A stretch of DNA of 64,000 nucleotides from positions 124,001 to 188,000 of the forward strand of contig CAUZLF010000718.1 of the NCBI GenBank assembly GCA_963580285.1, read 5' to 3'. Position numbers and translations under genes: made by a program. The DNA comes from Lucinisca nassula (Eukaryota > Mollusca > Bivalvia > Lucinida > Lucinidae). Shown piece by piece: positions 34,930 through 46,080 of this stretch. Under the pieces are notes generated by a model. It was not told the origin of the DNA and ran no database searches. It worked only from the letters and a program-made list of their open reading frames with translations. Position 1 is the first letter of the stretch, and every line of letters starts with the position of its first letter.

Positions 34930-35273
34930 TAGTTAATGTTTCGATCTGAAGGACGTTGCACTTTGTGGCAATCGTCCCTGCCAATGATGCCAGTGGGGCA
35001 TGTATGGACTTCTGGGTATCGAATCAGGGCTTCAGGCCTCTAGCATCAGAGGCAATAGCTCTATTCAATCGGGCTCCAGGGGGTGAGTAGGTGGGGTAAG
35101 ATTTCCATTCAACATCCCAATCCGAAGCATGCACTTTGTGGCATTCATTTCTGCAAATGATGCCAGCAAAGCATTTTCGGACACCGCAATTTTATTACCG
35201 CTGCAGGGAATCTAACCTGGGGCCTCTAGCATCAGAGGCAAGTGCGCTAACCACTGACTGAGCTACAACACTC
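34930..35273 (-). mobile_element. tRNA-derived SINE (different head), two copies
   Basis: On the minus strand 'gtagctcagtcagtggttag' is an A box and 'ggttagattcc' a B box. A second diverged copy of the same segment lies at about 34965-35075. The shared body word is 'gcactttgtggca'. Confidence 0.7.
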
Positions 35274-35394
35274 CAAACGCATTTGTATCAAACTACACTT
35301 TGGCATGTATCTAGGTCGCTACTTTTATAGCTCACCAGAGCCGAAGGCTCCAGCAAAGCCGAAGGCTCCGGGGGAGTTTATAGGATAGGCAGCT

Positions 35395-35690
35395 GTCCGT
35401 CATCCATCACAAACACGCCTATATAATTTTGACCCCTTTTGACCTCACTTTTATATAGTAAATCTGGGGTTTACATGGGTAAACCTTATTTTTCTTAATT
35501 CTGCTCTAAAATTTAGATTGTGGGAACTCGTTAGAACCGCCTCGATTAGGCGGTTCTAACGTGTACCCACAATCTATATTTTGAGCAGAAATAAGAAAAA
35601 TATCACAATTTTTAATCTTTAAATTTCCAATTTTCGGCGGTCAAATTTAAAAATTATTTGTATGGGCATGTTTTCGTAATAGCTGTTGTC
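35395..35690. mobile_element. MITE family C copy
   Basis: End motifs 'aaacacgcctatataatttt' and 'gggcatgttttcgtaat', palindrome at 35515-35578. Nested in the preceding element. Confidence 0.8.
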
Positions 35691-36219
35691 CTCGTCGTCT
35701 GGTGTTAACACTTTCAAACGACATCTCCTCTGAACCCATTAGGCTGATTGGGTCCAAATTTCATCTGTAGCATCCTTGGGCTGGGAGATTGAAAGTTTAT
35801 GTGTGGTGTGTTTTTTTTTAAATTGGCTCTTTAGTTTGGTTGCTATGGCAACTCATAGTTCCCATAGACTTATAATGGGGAAAATTAAAAAATGGCATTT
35901 ACTGCCAAGACATTGCAGATATTTTGATAATACTTTTCTAGAAAATTAATGTTCCTTGAGGTAACTTCTCTAAGCCATATATGCTAGCTTTTATGACAAC
36001 CTGGGGGTTCCAGAGGGTGTGCCGGGGACATGCCCCACACCCTCAAATTCATAAATGGCCATATATCTCAGAAACCATTCAAATCCCCACCCCTAAACCA
36101 TATATACTCTTGTTCCTTATGATAAGATGCATTCAGTGACACCAACCTGGAGGTGCCCTGGTATGTGCCCGGGCCATGCCCCACCCCCTCCACTTCATAA
36201 AAGGCTAAATGTCCCAGAA

Positions 36220-36379
36220 TGAGTGAGTGCTTCAGTTTTACTTCCCACCAACAGCTAAGGTTATAGAGACAGGACCTTGGTTTAAAGACTCATCCAAAAG
36301 TTTGGAGAAGCCCGGAATCGAACCTGCGACCCCTGGTTTACAAGGCAAGTAGCATAACCACTCGACCACGTAGGCCTCT
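36220..36379 (-). mobile_element. tRNA-Thr-derived SINE with 15-bp target duplication
   Basis: Reverse orientation. The 15-mer 'ctaaatgtcccagaa' borders it at 36205-36219 and 36380-36394. Body 'gacaggaccttggtttaaag' as in the other copies. It lies inside one unit of the array. Confidence 0.93.
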
Positions 36380-37080
36380 CTAAATGTCCCAGAAACCTTT
36401 CAGATCCCCACCCCTAAACCATATATATTCTAGTTTCATATGATAAGACACATTCAGTGACACCAACCTAGGGGTCCCCTGGGGTGCGCCAGGGCCATAC
36501 CCCAACCCTCCACTTCATAAGAAGCCATATATCTCAGAAACCATTCAGATCCCCACCCTTACCATAAACCATATATTTTCTTGTTCCTTATGATAAGACA
36601 AATTCTGTCACAACAACCTGGGGGTCCCTTTATGCTTGGGCAATGTGCTGGGGCCATGCTATGCCCCTCCAATTCATAAAAGGCCTTATTTCTCAGAAAA
36701 CACTCAGATCCCCACCTAATAAGCATATATATTCTTGTTCCTTATTATTAGATATATTCAGTCACACTAACATGTGGGTTTGAGGGGCCATTTCTCTCCC
36801 ATCCGCTTCATAAGAGGCCTCATATCTCAGAAATCCTTCAGATCCCCACCCCTTAACCATATATATTTAGGGTCCATATGATAAGGCACATTCAATGACA
36901 AGAATCTTGGGCTTTCCTTGGGTCTGCCCCGGCAATGCCCCAGTCTCTCCACTGCTGAAAAGGCCTAATATCTCAGGAACCTTAGGGATCCCCCCCAATA
37001 AACCATACATATTCTTGTTCCTTATAGTAAAATGCATTCAGCAATACCAACCAGTCCACATGGGTGCTCATTTGGGTATG

Positions 37081-37795
37081 GGGGTTCATTTGGGAGACTT
37101 TATATCTATTAGAGTCTAACTGATGGTTTTCTTTTGCTCCAACATTTCAGTAGTTTCTTTTGTCCAGTCCTCACCGTTGTTTCATCTCTGTGTTTGTTTG
37201 ATTTTTTGTGTTCATGGAGATGTGGAACTGATGAGTTAGGAGGCCTTCATTCGGACTGAACAAATTATTTGTTTGTCTAAATCGCAACGGAAGTAAGGGC
37301 GAGCATTGTGGCCATGTAAAATCGATTTAAAACATAGAAGTGAAGGCAATGATCAGGAATCGATACAATTAACCCACAGCTCCCATCAGAGACACCAACA
37401 CAAACTTGAAACAACAGACCCTAACAGACAGCATGCGAAACATTCTCTTGGTAGTCCTGTGACTGCAGTCAGCTATTGATCGATTCACCGCATCTGTTGG
37501 CTTATCAAACGATGAATCATGCAATGTGTTGAATATGTGAGGACTGATAAGTCTTTGTAATTTGCAAACTGCAACAATTCTTTATGATCAACCAGCAGCT
37601 ACCATTGTGATCAGAGAATTCGCTTTTCCCTCCATGGCTTCTCTGCTATTTATAATGGAACCAACGAAGACAGCAAAAGCACAGGCTGCTCTCTGATATG
37701 CAATATTACAATGCAATACTTTGAAATGGTGAGAAAAAAATGGGCCATATCGAACTTCCAATTTGGCTGAAATGGCCTATCCCAAAAATTGGGCC
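37081..37795. other. Penelope-like 3' fragments and unassigned sequence
   Basis: 'gatgagttaggaggccttca' and 'aagtaagggcgagcattgtg' (37225-37320) belong to the Penelope-like 3' region. 37330-37400 holds another piece reversed ('caatgatcaggaatcgatac'). 37450-37795 unrecognised. Confidence 0.55.
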
Positions 37796-38161
37796 GAAAC
37801 GACGGTAACAAGACGTTTCGCCCCCAAGATGTTTCCCCCCTAGTCGTTTCGCTCCCTTTTTTGGCCCCTAGTCGTTTCGCCCCCTAACCCTAGTCGTTTC
37901 GCCCCCAAACCCTAGTCGTTTCGCCCCCAAACTATTTTACTATATTTTATATAAAAAGATTCATATATGACAGAGAGAGAGAGAGAAGAACCTGTTCTTT
38001 GAATGAAAATGTTAATTAGGAATTATTACCTGTTTTGATCAATATCGTTAATTACATTGTTTATTTGTTTTGACACATTAATCACGCAATTAATGCCCTT
38101 AATGATAAGGTGTGAAAACATGCGCTCTTTGCAAAGTTAAACGTCTTTAATTATCCCTTAA

Positions 38162-38325
38162 CAGAGGTGTAAAATTTACCTCAAACTTACTCGCCCTTAT
38201 CGTCTAAACTTTTCATTTAGGTGCTAAAAATGAAGAAAAAGTAAGGTCAGTTTTGAAAACCTTACTCGCCCTGCCTTAAAACTTACTCGCAAATGCGAGC
38301 GGGCGAGTTGAATTTTACACCCCTG
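38162..38325. mobile_element. 164-bp MITE (CAGRGGTGTAAAATT ends)
   Basis: Ends 'cagaggtgtaaaattt' and, inward from the right, 'caggggtgtaaaattc', bordered by 'cttaa' on both sides (38157-38161 and 38326-38330). The equivalent place in copy A (about 28778) has a single 'cttaa', giving a true empty site. Confidence 0.9.
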
Positions 38326-38859
38326 CTTAAGCACCTTTACCAGTTTTGTTTTAAATTGGTTGGTTGGTTCATTAACAGAGTCGGCCAGTAATACATTGTT
38401 GAAGATTGCCGCAAATGCCGTCTACGCAACATCGCCTCAACGCCGATGCAACGTAATAAAATAGCATCGCCGTTGATACGACGTTGCATACACATTGTGT
38501 GCCCACTAGGTAATACATGGTTGAGTATTGCCGCAAATGCTGTCTACGCAACGACGCGTCAACGCCGATGCAACGTAATAAATAGAAGTGAAAGCAACGA
38601 TCATGTCGATTCCGTTAATCAATGTTCTGTCAGCAATTTGTGTATACTCTGATCAGATTTGCGGCGTCCGACCCAGTAATTCCTGAACTGTAAGCAAATA
38701 GTCCAGACCTTGATCAGGCAACGCGGTTAGCTTGATCCATTCAAGTACAGCTTCTTCCCTAGGCCTATACCCGGTTGGAATTCTTTACCAGCATCTGTTT
38801 CTTAGGCCCCTGACTTGGTATCCTTCAAGCAGGGAACTTCTACTCTCTCGTTTTCACAG

Positions 38860-39171
38860 CTAGGTAGAGGCCGGTCTGTAAGTCAAGTCTGAGGGATTTT
38901 TGAACCTGTGCCGGTTGGGCGACGCTACTGTAGCCAGAGAGGTCTGGTTTCCAATGATGATTTGAAAAAGCTGGCAGGAATCGTTCCTTTCTTTTCTTTC
39001 TTGTCTATCCACAGCTAGGTGTTTCTTTCCAATATTTCCCACTTTCTCTTTTTCACGCGCCATCAGAGACATACTGTTCAAGTATGAATGATGTTCCTTA
39101 ACAAACAGATACAGATACTTAGGCTGACGTGACAGGGCGATGATGCTACTTAAATATTTGCCTCTTCTCAC
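38860..39171 (-). CDS. Unrecognised 103-residue frame inside copy B
   Basis: Basic protein with 'GNIGKKHLAVDRQERKERN', 'LFQIIIGNQTS' and 'TVASPNRHRFK'. Copy A keeps most residues but has an in-frame stop. There is no match I recognise and no transposase motif. Could be a captured gene fragment rather than a functional product. Confidence 0.3.
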   Translation of the reverse strand: MRRGKYLSSIIALSRQPKYLYLFVKEHHSYLNSMSLMAREKEKVGNIGKKHLAVDRQERKERNDSCQLFQIIIGNQTSLATVASPNRHRFKNPSDLTYRPAST

Positions 39172-39373
39172 CTATAATAAAAGTTCAACATTGAAAATTA
39201 GCCTTAGAGTGAAAAGTGGGCGAAACGACTAGGGGGACGAAACGAATAGGGGGACGAATCGACTAGGGGGCGAAACGACTAGGGGGGAAACGACCAGGGA
39301 GGAAAAGTCTTGGGGGCGAAACGACTAGGGGAGGAAACGGTTTGGGGGCGAAACGTCCCGGATTCGAAACGAC

Positions 39374-39430
39374 CCATGACCGAAACGACCCGGTGTCCGA
39401 AACGACTCGGGACCGAAACGTCCCGTGACC
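39374..39430. repeat. Outer word array (sub-family v) end
   Basis: Four degenerate words of the type 'ccgaaacgactcgggac', ending '...cccgtgacc'. Read inward from 39430 it begins 'ggtcacgggacgtttcgg', again a GGT end. Its other half is left of 37796. Confidence 0.6.
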
Positions 39431-39599
39431 GTGCCCAGCCGAGCTCTGGTGAGCATAGTGCCCCACGGACCTCTTGTTTATATTAGTCATAAAAGTATGC
39501 CAAAAGGATTCTATATTTATAAACTATATATATATTAGAGTACTTTTTTCATGAAATATCACGAAAGGTAATGACATTCACCAGGGCGCTGACATATTG

Positions 39600-39718
39600 G
39601 ATTTTACAGCTCCCAACCAACAGTAATGATGCCCAATGTAGCGGAATGAGGCGTAATGTCTTGACTGAACATCACACCTGCGGTAATGGTCAAATGTGAC
39701 CGACGCAGTATTAGATAT

Positions 39719-39751
<33 letters not shown>

Positions 39752-39775
39752 TAGATAGATACACGAAAAAAAAAT
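39600..39775. repeat. LINE 3'-end remnant with (GATA)/(GACA) run
   Basis: 'ggtaatggtcaaatgtgacc' and 'cgacgcagtattagatatat' followed by (gata)n(gaca)n resemble the 3' end of the LINE at 49790-49860. Confidence 0.6.
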
Positions 39776-39790
39776 AAATAAAAAAAAAAT

Positions 39791-39855
39791 GGTAACACAA
39801 CGTTTCGCCCCTAAGGCGTTTCCTCCCTGGTCATTTCTCTCTTGGCGTTTAAGAC
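39791..39855. repeat. Solo end of word-array sub-family ii
   Basis: Starts 'ggtaacacaacgtttcgccc' and stops after about four words. Confidence 0.6.
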
Positions 39856-39864
39856 CCATTTCAT

Positions 39865-40444
39865 TTCAAAGTAGAAGTAAAACAAAGATCAGGAATTGAT
39901 ACAATAACTTACTCCACCCATAAAAGACACCAAAGGGAAAGAAATACAAACATTAAGCGACCAGACCATAATGGAAACCTAAACAAAGGAAGGCCATAAG
40001 GACAGTTACTTTCCAACAAAATGGCCATATGGCCATCCAAAACCAAAAGACACAAGTGATACACACAGTAAGTAACAAACAACAACATAAATAAATCGCC
40101 ACAGAAGAGCCGCCTAGGAAGTGGAAGATTTCCACTGGGGGGGGTGGGGGGGGGGGGGGGCTAAATCGATTTTACGTGGTCACACTCCTCGCCCTTACTA
40201 CCGTCGCGATTTAGACAAATAATTTGTTCAGTCCGCATGAAGGCCTCCTAACTCATCAGTGCAACATCTCCGTGAACACAAAAATCAAAGAACCACAGAG
40301 GTGAGACAACGGTGAGGACTCGACAGCAAGAAACCACTGAAATGCTGGAGCAAAAGAAAACCAACAGTTAGACTCCGATGAGCCCGACCAGAGACAGAGC
40401 ATCAGGCACCAACCAACATTATCTCTCTAATTTTCAATAAGCCT
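39865..40444 (-). mobile_element. 3' untranslated region of Penelope-like copy 1
   Basis: Follows the stop codon of the 40445-40987 frame on the minus strand and ends near 'tttgttttacttctacttt'. It is the source of the many solo fragments elsewhere in the window. It contains a poly-G run at 40138-40160, a likely sequencing or assembly weak point. Confidence 0.7.
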
Positions 40445-41567
40445 TTACGTTGGAGCCGTCATAGAATCTGATGCCTGGCCCACCGGCGTGCAGTTAAAGA
40501 GGGAAGCAAAGTTGCCAACCGTGATTGGGTTAACTACCATGCATGCAGTCTGTCGTATAATATCCATGTTGTACCCGATCTTTTTATATCGAAGAATGAT
40601 TTTACGAAATTGGGTGCTGAAGTCATTGCGGTTATATATTTTTCTGAATTTATATACTAAGTCACCATAAAATTCGGGTTCCGATAGACCTTGTTGCAGA
40701 AGAGATTTAAGTCCAATATTGAATTTTGAAATTAAATCAGAATGGCGTCTATAAAATTTTGAAAAGGCTTTGCGAAGTTTATGGTACGGATAACCCTGAT
40801 TAAGGAGTTTAGCCGTTAATAATTTATTACGAGTGTTGAAGTCAGTTACATGACTACACACTCTAGCAAATCGAATTAATTGCGAAATATAAACGCCATA
40901 GGATGGCGCACGAGGAACATCACCATCCAAAAAAGGAACATTTACAATCTCAAAATCAAAGTCATCGCGTTTATCATAAATTTGCACGAAACAAATCCAT
41001 CTACAATAGATAGATGTAAATCCAAAACGGGGCCTCGGTATCAGAAGAATTTGCTTTATTTAACTGAAGTTCTAGGGTGTAAATCTGACTAATCAAACCA
41101 TCAAAATAGGTATTATCAATATTTAATAAATCATCTAAATATCTAGAAGTAGAGCTAAAAGCTTCAATAATTTCAGATTGGTTATCAATGGAAAGCGACA
41201 AAATGAAGTCTCTTTCATAACAATACAAGAACAGATCAGCCACAAGAGGTGCGCAATTAGTACCCATCGGAATACCCACAATTTGTCTAAATAACTTAGT
41301 ACCGAATCTAATATAAATATTGTCAAGTAGAAAGGTGAGGGCATCACACACTTTCTGACATGATCAAAGTGTATAATTCTTATGCTCTTTAGAAGTGAAA
41401 AATGCATTTCTGACATTACATGCAAGATAGAGAGAATCTTCTCTGTGAAAAGCCCATTCAATTAAATCATTAAGCTTTTCTTTTATAAGATTATGAGGAA
41501 GTGTAGTGTAAAGAGTGGAAAAATCGTAGGTAGACAGACTAGAAGCACGAAAATGTCTAGATTTCAA
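40445..41567 (-). pseudogene. Penelope-like reverse transcriptase, copy 1 (RT palm to C terminus)
   Basis: Three minus-strand frames in order: 41567-41364 ('SLSTYDFSTLYTTLPHNLI'), 41351-41001 ('GIPMGTNCAPLVADLFLY' and 'STSRYLDDLLNID', the YxDD catalytic box) and 40987-40445 ('YGVYISQLIRFARVCSHV' to 'GQASDSMTAPT' and stop). They belong to one reverse transcriptase broken by frameshifts at about 41355 and 41000. The A, B and C motifs of RT are present; the fingers and N-terminal domains are absent on this side. I assign Penelope-like from the IPMGTNCAP...YLDD style. No GIY-YIG endonuclease is visible. Confidence 0.7.
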
Positions 41568-41889
41568 TTTATTTAAAGTAGAAGTAAAACGTCTTGGGCT
41601 TAGGAGGTAATAAGTTAGTATTTTGAAAATAGAAAGAAATGCGTTTATTCACTAGTTTTAAAATGCTAAGTTTCCAGTCCTTAAGGGCTTTTTGCTCAAC
41701 ATACTCTCGCTTACAAAGCCTACTAATGGCTGAGATAACTCACAAATATAATCTTTCACAAGTAATGTCTACGTAATAACTCATAGTATAGTGGATTAAT
41801 ATGTTGGTTACTTTTAAATTATTAATGTTATTTTTTACCCTCCCTCTTTCACCCAACATGAATATCAGACAAAAACATTTCAGATGCAG

Positions 41890-44666
41890 AATATGGCACT
41901 TTGGTAAACTCAAGCTGCCACTGGATATGTCCAAAATGTGATGTCTGTAACTTTTCAGACTCCTTCTTTGATGAATATGTAGAACTGAGTAAGCCAAACA
42001 GGTTTGAACCTCTGTCAGAGGATAAAAGAGGCAAATCTTCGACTGCTGATGAAACTAAGTCAAATTTTGTATAAGGTTTGAAACTATGCAGTATAAACAT
42101 AAACGGAATTAGACATCATTTTGGGGAATGAGTCCTGGTTAACCCCAGAGATTAAAAACTCGGAAATTTTCCCAGAATCATTTGATGCAATCCGGAAAGA
42201 CAGAGTTAGGGATGCACATGGTGGTGTCTTTGTAGTTTTTGAGCGAGACTTACTCTGCACAGAATCTCCGGAGTTGGACACCAACTGTGAATTAGTTTGG
42301 TGTAAATTGAACATTTTTGGATGTAGGACTCTGTACCTTGGTTCCTTTTACCGCCCACCAGATCAGATTGATCCAGAATATCTTGAGGCGTTCAGTTCAT
42401 CTTTGTCTAGGATAATGTCAAATGCAAATGCTCAAATTTTGGTTGGAGGAGACTTCAGTTGTGGAGATATAGAATGGAGCAACATGCAGGTACCCCATGG
42501 GGTGTCTAAAAGGCAGACGCAGCAACAACTTTGGACATAATTAAAGATCACTGCCTGACCCAAGTAGTAAACATACCCACCCGGCAAGATAAAACCCTTG
42601 ATTTGTTATTCACGAATTCTCCATCCCTTGTTAGTCGAGTTAAGCCCCCGCCCATAGGGGCTTGAAGAAATATATGGGCTGCATGATGCTTCCACGCAGA
42701 GCTGAATCCGGCCCGTACACTAGTACTGGTAAACCGCTTAGAGGATCTAAGCCTGTCCAGGAACCGCGGTGCGAGGCGGACCGTCCATGCTAATAAACCC
42801 TATTGGTTTCATTGGGCGACAGGGCTTGAGATGTCATTTCATCTCAATGTCGGGTAAAAGTCCCACAAAATTGGAAGCAACGTCTCCAAAATGACCTTTA
42901 CAGTGTTGACGGGGACGTTAAACCTCAAATCAAACAAATTGTTAGTCGAGTTAAGGGGATGCCCCCGATCGGCAAGGCTGATCACGACATAGTCCTTGTA
43001 GAATACGATATAAAAGCTAAACGAATCAGACAAGCCCCGCGTAAAATATTTTTATACAAACGTGCGGATATGGATGGTCTGCGAGACCATATGGCGCGAT
43101 TTAAGGATTCGTTCCTTTCCTCTGACCTCTCACGCATGTCTGTCAACGACATGTGGGTCAGTTTTAAGTCCGAATTTATCACGGCAATGGAAAGGTTTAT
43201 TCCAACAAAAATGACCAAAACCAAGTATAGTGCACCATGGATCGATAACACGATCAAACACCTCATTAGAAGACGTAATAGGATGTATTTTCGTGCTCGC
43301 AAGTCTAGCAGCCCTGACATTAAGAACCATTACAAAAGGTTCAGAGCACATGTACAAAAGGTAATTAGAGATGCATATTGGAAGCATGTTTCCAGCATAT
43401 TTACCTTCGAAGATGACAACATAGATCCCGATAGCCCCCAGAAGAATAGTAAGGTTAAAAAGTTTTGGTCATTTGTGAAATCCCTAAAAAAGGACGCATT
43501 TGGGATCACTTCGTTAAGGGAAAACGGAATTTTGAAAACAGACTCACGCGATAAGGCCAACATATGCAACAAACAGTTTCAATCTGCATTTACGCGAGAA
43601 ACTGACTGTGAGCTACCATCTAAAGGCAATAGTACGTTCCCTACTATGGGGGACATAACAGTTGACCCTAAGGGGGTCGCTTAACTGTTGGGTAAGCTCA
43701 AAATATATAAGGCATCTGGGCCAGATGACCTAAATGCCAGGGTCCTTAAGGAATGTAGTGCTGAAATTTCTCCTGTGCTGGCCTTTATTTTCAATGAATC
43801 ACTTGCCCAGGGCACTGCACCAGATGATTGGCGACAAGCCAATGTTACCCCGGTCTATAAAAAAGGTGAAACATATGATGCAGCAAATTATAGACCAGTG
43901 TCGCTAACATGCATCTGTTGCAAAACCCTGGAGCATATATTAGTCAGCAGCATTAACAAACACTTAGCCTTTGAGAGCATTCTTGCTGACTGTCAACATG
44001 GTTTCCGAAGTCAAAGATCTTGCGAAACTCAACTAGTCCAATTCTTCCATGACATTGTGAGTAATCTGGATAGGGCCATAAATCATGGCCACAAACAGAC
44101 TGACTTGATCATCATGGATTTCGCCAAGGCCTTTGACAAGGTACCTCACAGAAGGCTATTGTACAAATTGGACTACTATGGGATAAGAGGATCCACACAT
44201 AATTGGATTAGCTCATGGCTCTCTGGGCGCTCTCAACAAGTTGTACTTGACGGCCAAGCGTCTGATCCAGTCCCTGTTCTATCTGGTGTCCCACAAGGTT
44301 CGGTCCTTGGACCGGTCCTCTTTTTGATATTCATCAATGATCTCCCTGATAACATCAGGTCATCTGTCCGTTTGTTTGCTGATGATTGTGTCCTGTGTAG
44401 GGACATATATTCTTCTTCTGTCTGTCGCATTTTACAAGATGACCTGGATCGACTTGCACAATGGGAAGCAGATTGGCAGATGAAGTTCAATGTTGCCAAA
44501 GCCATTCAATGAGGGTGTCACGACACCTTCAGGACAAGCAAATTAAGCAAGATTACACACTACACCAGCAAACTTTGGAGTAAGTTCATTCCGGCAAATA
44601 TCTTGGTATCACCATCACTGACGATCTCGGTTGGGGTCAACATATCTCTGAAATAACATCTAAAGC
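41890..44666 (+). pseudogene. Non-LTR retrotransposon (PHD + endonuclease + RT), copy 1, cut at 3' side
   Basis: Plus strand. 41915-41960 encodes 'CHWICPKCDVCNFSDSFF', a PHD-like finger edge. 42121-42540 is the C-terminal half of an APE-type endonuclease ('YLGSFYRPPDQIDPEYLEAF', 'ILVGGDFSCGDIEW', then 'KTLDLLFTNSPS'). Its N-terminal catalytic part is deleted near 42110. A SINE interrupts at 42645. 42959-43684 is the linker, and 43688-44512 the reverse transcriptase with 'GFRSQRSCETQLV', 'MDFAKAFDKVPHRRLLYKL', 'SGVPQGSVLGPVLFLIFIND' and 'FADDCV'. A stop at 43682, a 1-base frameshift near 44505 and a stop near 44581 show it is dead. Clade is CR1/Jockey-like; I cannot be finer. Confidence 0.85.
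42645..42938 (+). mobile_element. (CAAA)n-tailed SINE inside LINE, 17-bp target duplication
   Basis: Full-length copy of the SINE family. The 17-mer 'ttgttagtcgagttaag' borders it at 42628-42644 and 42939-42955. Starts 'cccccgcccataggggc' and ends 'aaacctcaaatcaaacaaa'. Removing it restores the LINE linker frame. Confidence 0.93.
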
Positions 44667-46080
44667 CCGACCAGAGACAGAGCATCAGGCACCAACCAAC
44701 ATTATCTCTTTAATTTTCAATAAGCCTTTACGTTGGAGCCGTCATAGAATCTGAGGCCTGACCCACCGGCGTGCAATTAAAGAGGGAAGCAAAGTTGCCA
44801 ACCGTGATTGGGTTAACCACCATGCATGCAGTCTGTCGTATAATATCCATGTTGTACCCAATCTTTTTATATCGAAGAATGATTTTACGAAATTGGGTGC
44901 TGAAGTCATTGCGGTTATATATTTTTCTGAATTTATATACTAAGTCACCATAAAATTCGGGTTCCGATAGACCTTGTTGTAGAAGAGATTTAAGTCCAAT
45001 ATTGAATTTTGAAATTAAATCAGAATGGCGTCTATAAAATTTTGAAAAGGCTTTGCGTAGTTTATGGTACCGATAACCCTGATTAAGAAGTTTAGCCGTT
45101 AATAATTTATTACGAGTGTTGAAGCGATTTCATCTCTACATTTACTGAAATCAATTTTAGAAGGAAACCGATATTTCGGTCCTTTAGAAATTATATTCCT
45201 TATCCTAGAATCAGGAATAATTTTCAAATTGCCAGTAATTACATGACCAGCAGCAGGATAGCAATACTTTGAGTTTTTACAATCACATGAATCAGGAGTA
45301 TTAGTATCAATATCAAGATCTGAAACAAGTTTATTGAAATTAAAAATGATAGATCTAACAGGTTTGTTATATTTATAGCAAATTATAGGTGTTTCAGTAT
45401 TTTGAAAATAAGCAGGAATGGAAGAAAGCACCGATCTCTCACGGAAGATACTGGGCAAAATCTATAAAATCCATACCCTTATTAATGAAGGATATTTTGA
45501 AGAAATGACGTTTATGATTAATTTCAGAATCAATGTAAGGACGGAGAGTATGCTGAGTATAGCCTCTAGTTAAGAGAGCCGCATCATATAACTGATGAGA
45601 ACTATCGTAGAATTTATTCGCCTCGTTCGAATTTTTTATAGACCAAAACAGATTTCTTCCTGATCTTTCAAAGACTTTATCACAATATTTAATCACATGC
45701 GTTTTAATAGCAGTAAGACAGGAAGTTAATAATTTAGAAAGTTCAGTGGTAGTGCAAGAGCTAGAATTTGCAATAAACCGTGCTTTGTAAGTTTTTTTAT
45801 GAAGTTTTGGTAACCAGTATAGCGTAGGAAGCTTGTCTTGGCCTTCGTTAACACACACAGCAAACTTGGTGGCTGAAAGACAAACATGTTTATCTACTAT
45901 AGCTCTCTCTTCAGCTAAAGGCTGAAGTTCATAGGCCTTAGTACCACCAAGCTCCTGCTTAAGCGTGTTAACATAGTGGAGCCGTCACACAACGACGACG
46001 TTGTTAGCGGCCTTGTCTGCAGGGGCCAAAACAAACTTCTTATGAAATTCTTGAATACCTAGTTTAAGATGACGTAAAGA
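44664..46080 (-). pseudogene. Penelope-like element, copy 2, with shuffled segments
   Basis: Minus strand. 46080-45860 encodes the linker with 'FHKKFVLAPADKAANNVVVV', then a TGA at about 45998. 45858-45439 holds the RT fingers ('KLPTLYWLPKLHKKTYKARF', 'SGRNLFWSIKNS'), which fuse in frame to an N-terminal-type segment continuing through 45458-45099 ('CDCKNSKYCYPAAGHVITG', 'SKGPKYRFPSKIDFSKC'). Then 45124-44728 returns to the C-terminal region shared with 40445-40841. The palm motifs kept in copy 1 are missing here. The C-terminal segment differs from copy 1 at about ten positions. Confidence 0.7.

Larger units (their letters stand above)
35332..37080. repeat. GCTCACCAGAGCC-ended element with about 150-bp array
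   Basis: Starts 'tagctcaccagagccgaagg', like the reversed type B end. It continues past an inserted MITE C (35395-35690), then enters units with 'ccttatgataaga', 'ttcagtgacaccaacc', 'gggccatgcccca' and 'atatctcagaaacc' repeated about every 132-155 bp from 35990 to 37050. Confidence 0.75.
37804..39365. mobile_element. Word-array element, sub-family ii, copy B (nested)
   Basis: Inverted relative to copy A. Starts 'ggtaacaagacgtttcgccc' and ends '...cgtcccggattc', bordered by the 8-mer 'gaaacgac' at 37796-37803 and 39366-39373. After subtracting the 169-bp filled site at 38157-38330 it is about the size of copy A. The flanks are themselves a related word array (gaaacgacccggtgtcc and similar). 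Confidence 0.87.
41589..44666. repeat. 3,078-bp exact block, first copy
   Basis: Matches 46080-49157 at a constant offset of 4491. All reading frames I compared are identical, and so is the SINE with its target duplication. Both edges of this copy are unnatural joints: the left cuts a Penelope-like linker, the right cuts the LINE before its C terminus. The second copy reads through both edges, so this block looks derived from it. Confidence 0.9.

Noticed and set aside
39263..39490. Minus-strand Pro/Phe-rich frame (and similar at 27601-27822)
   Set aside because: It is the translated C-run word array of sub-family ii, with no conserved protein.
42084..43572. Several minus-strand frames of 76-112 residues in the LINE (and copies at 46575-48063)
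   Set aside because: They are antisense shadows of the endonuclease and RT frames, with no motifs of their own.
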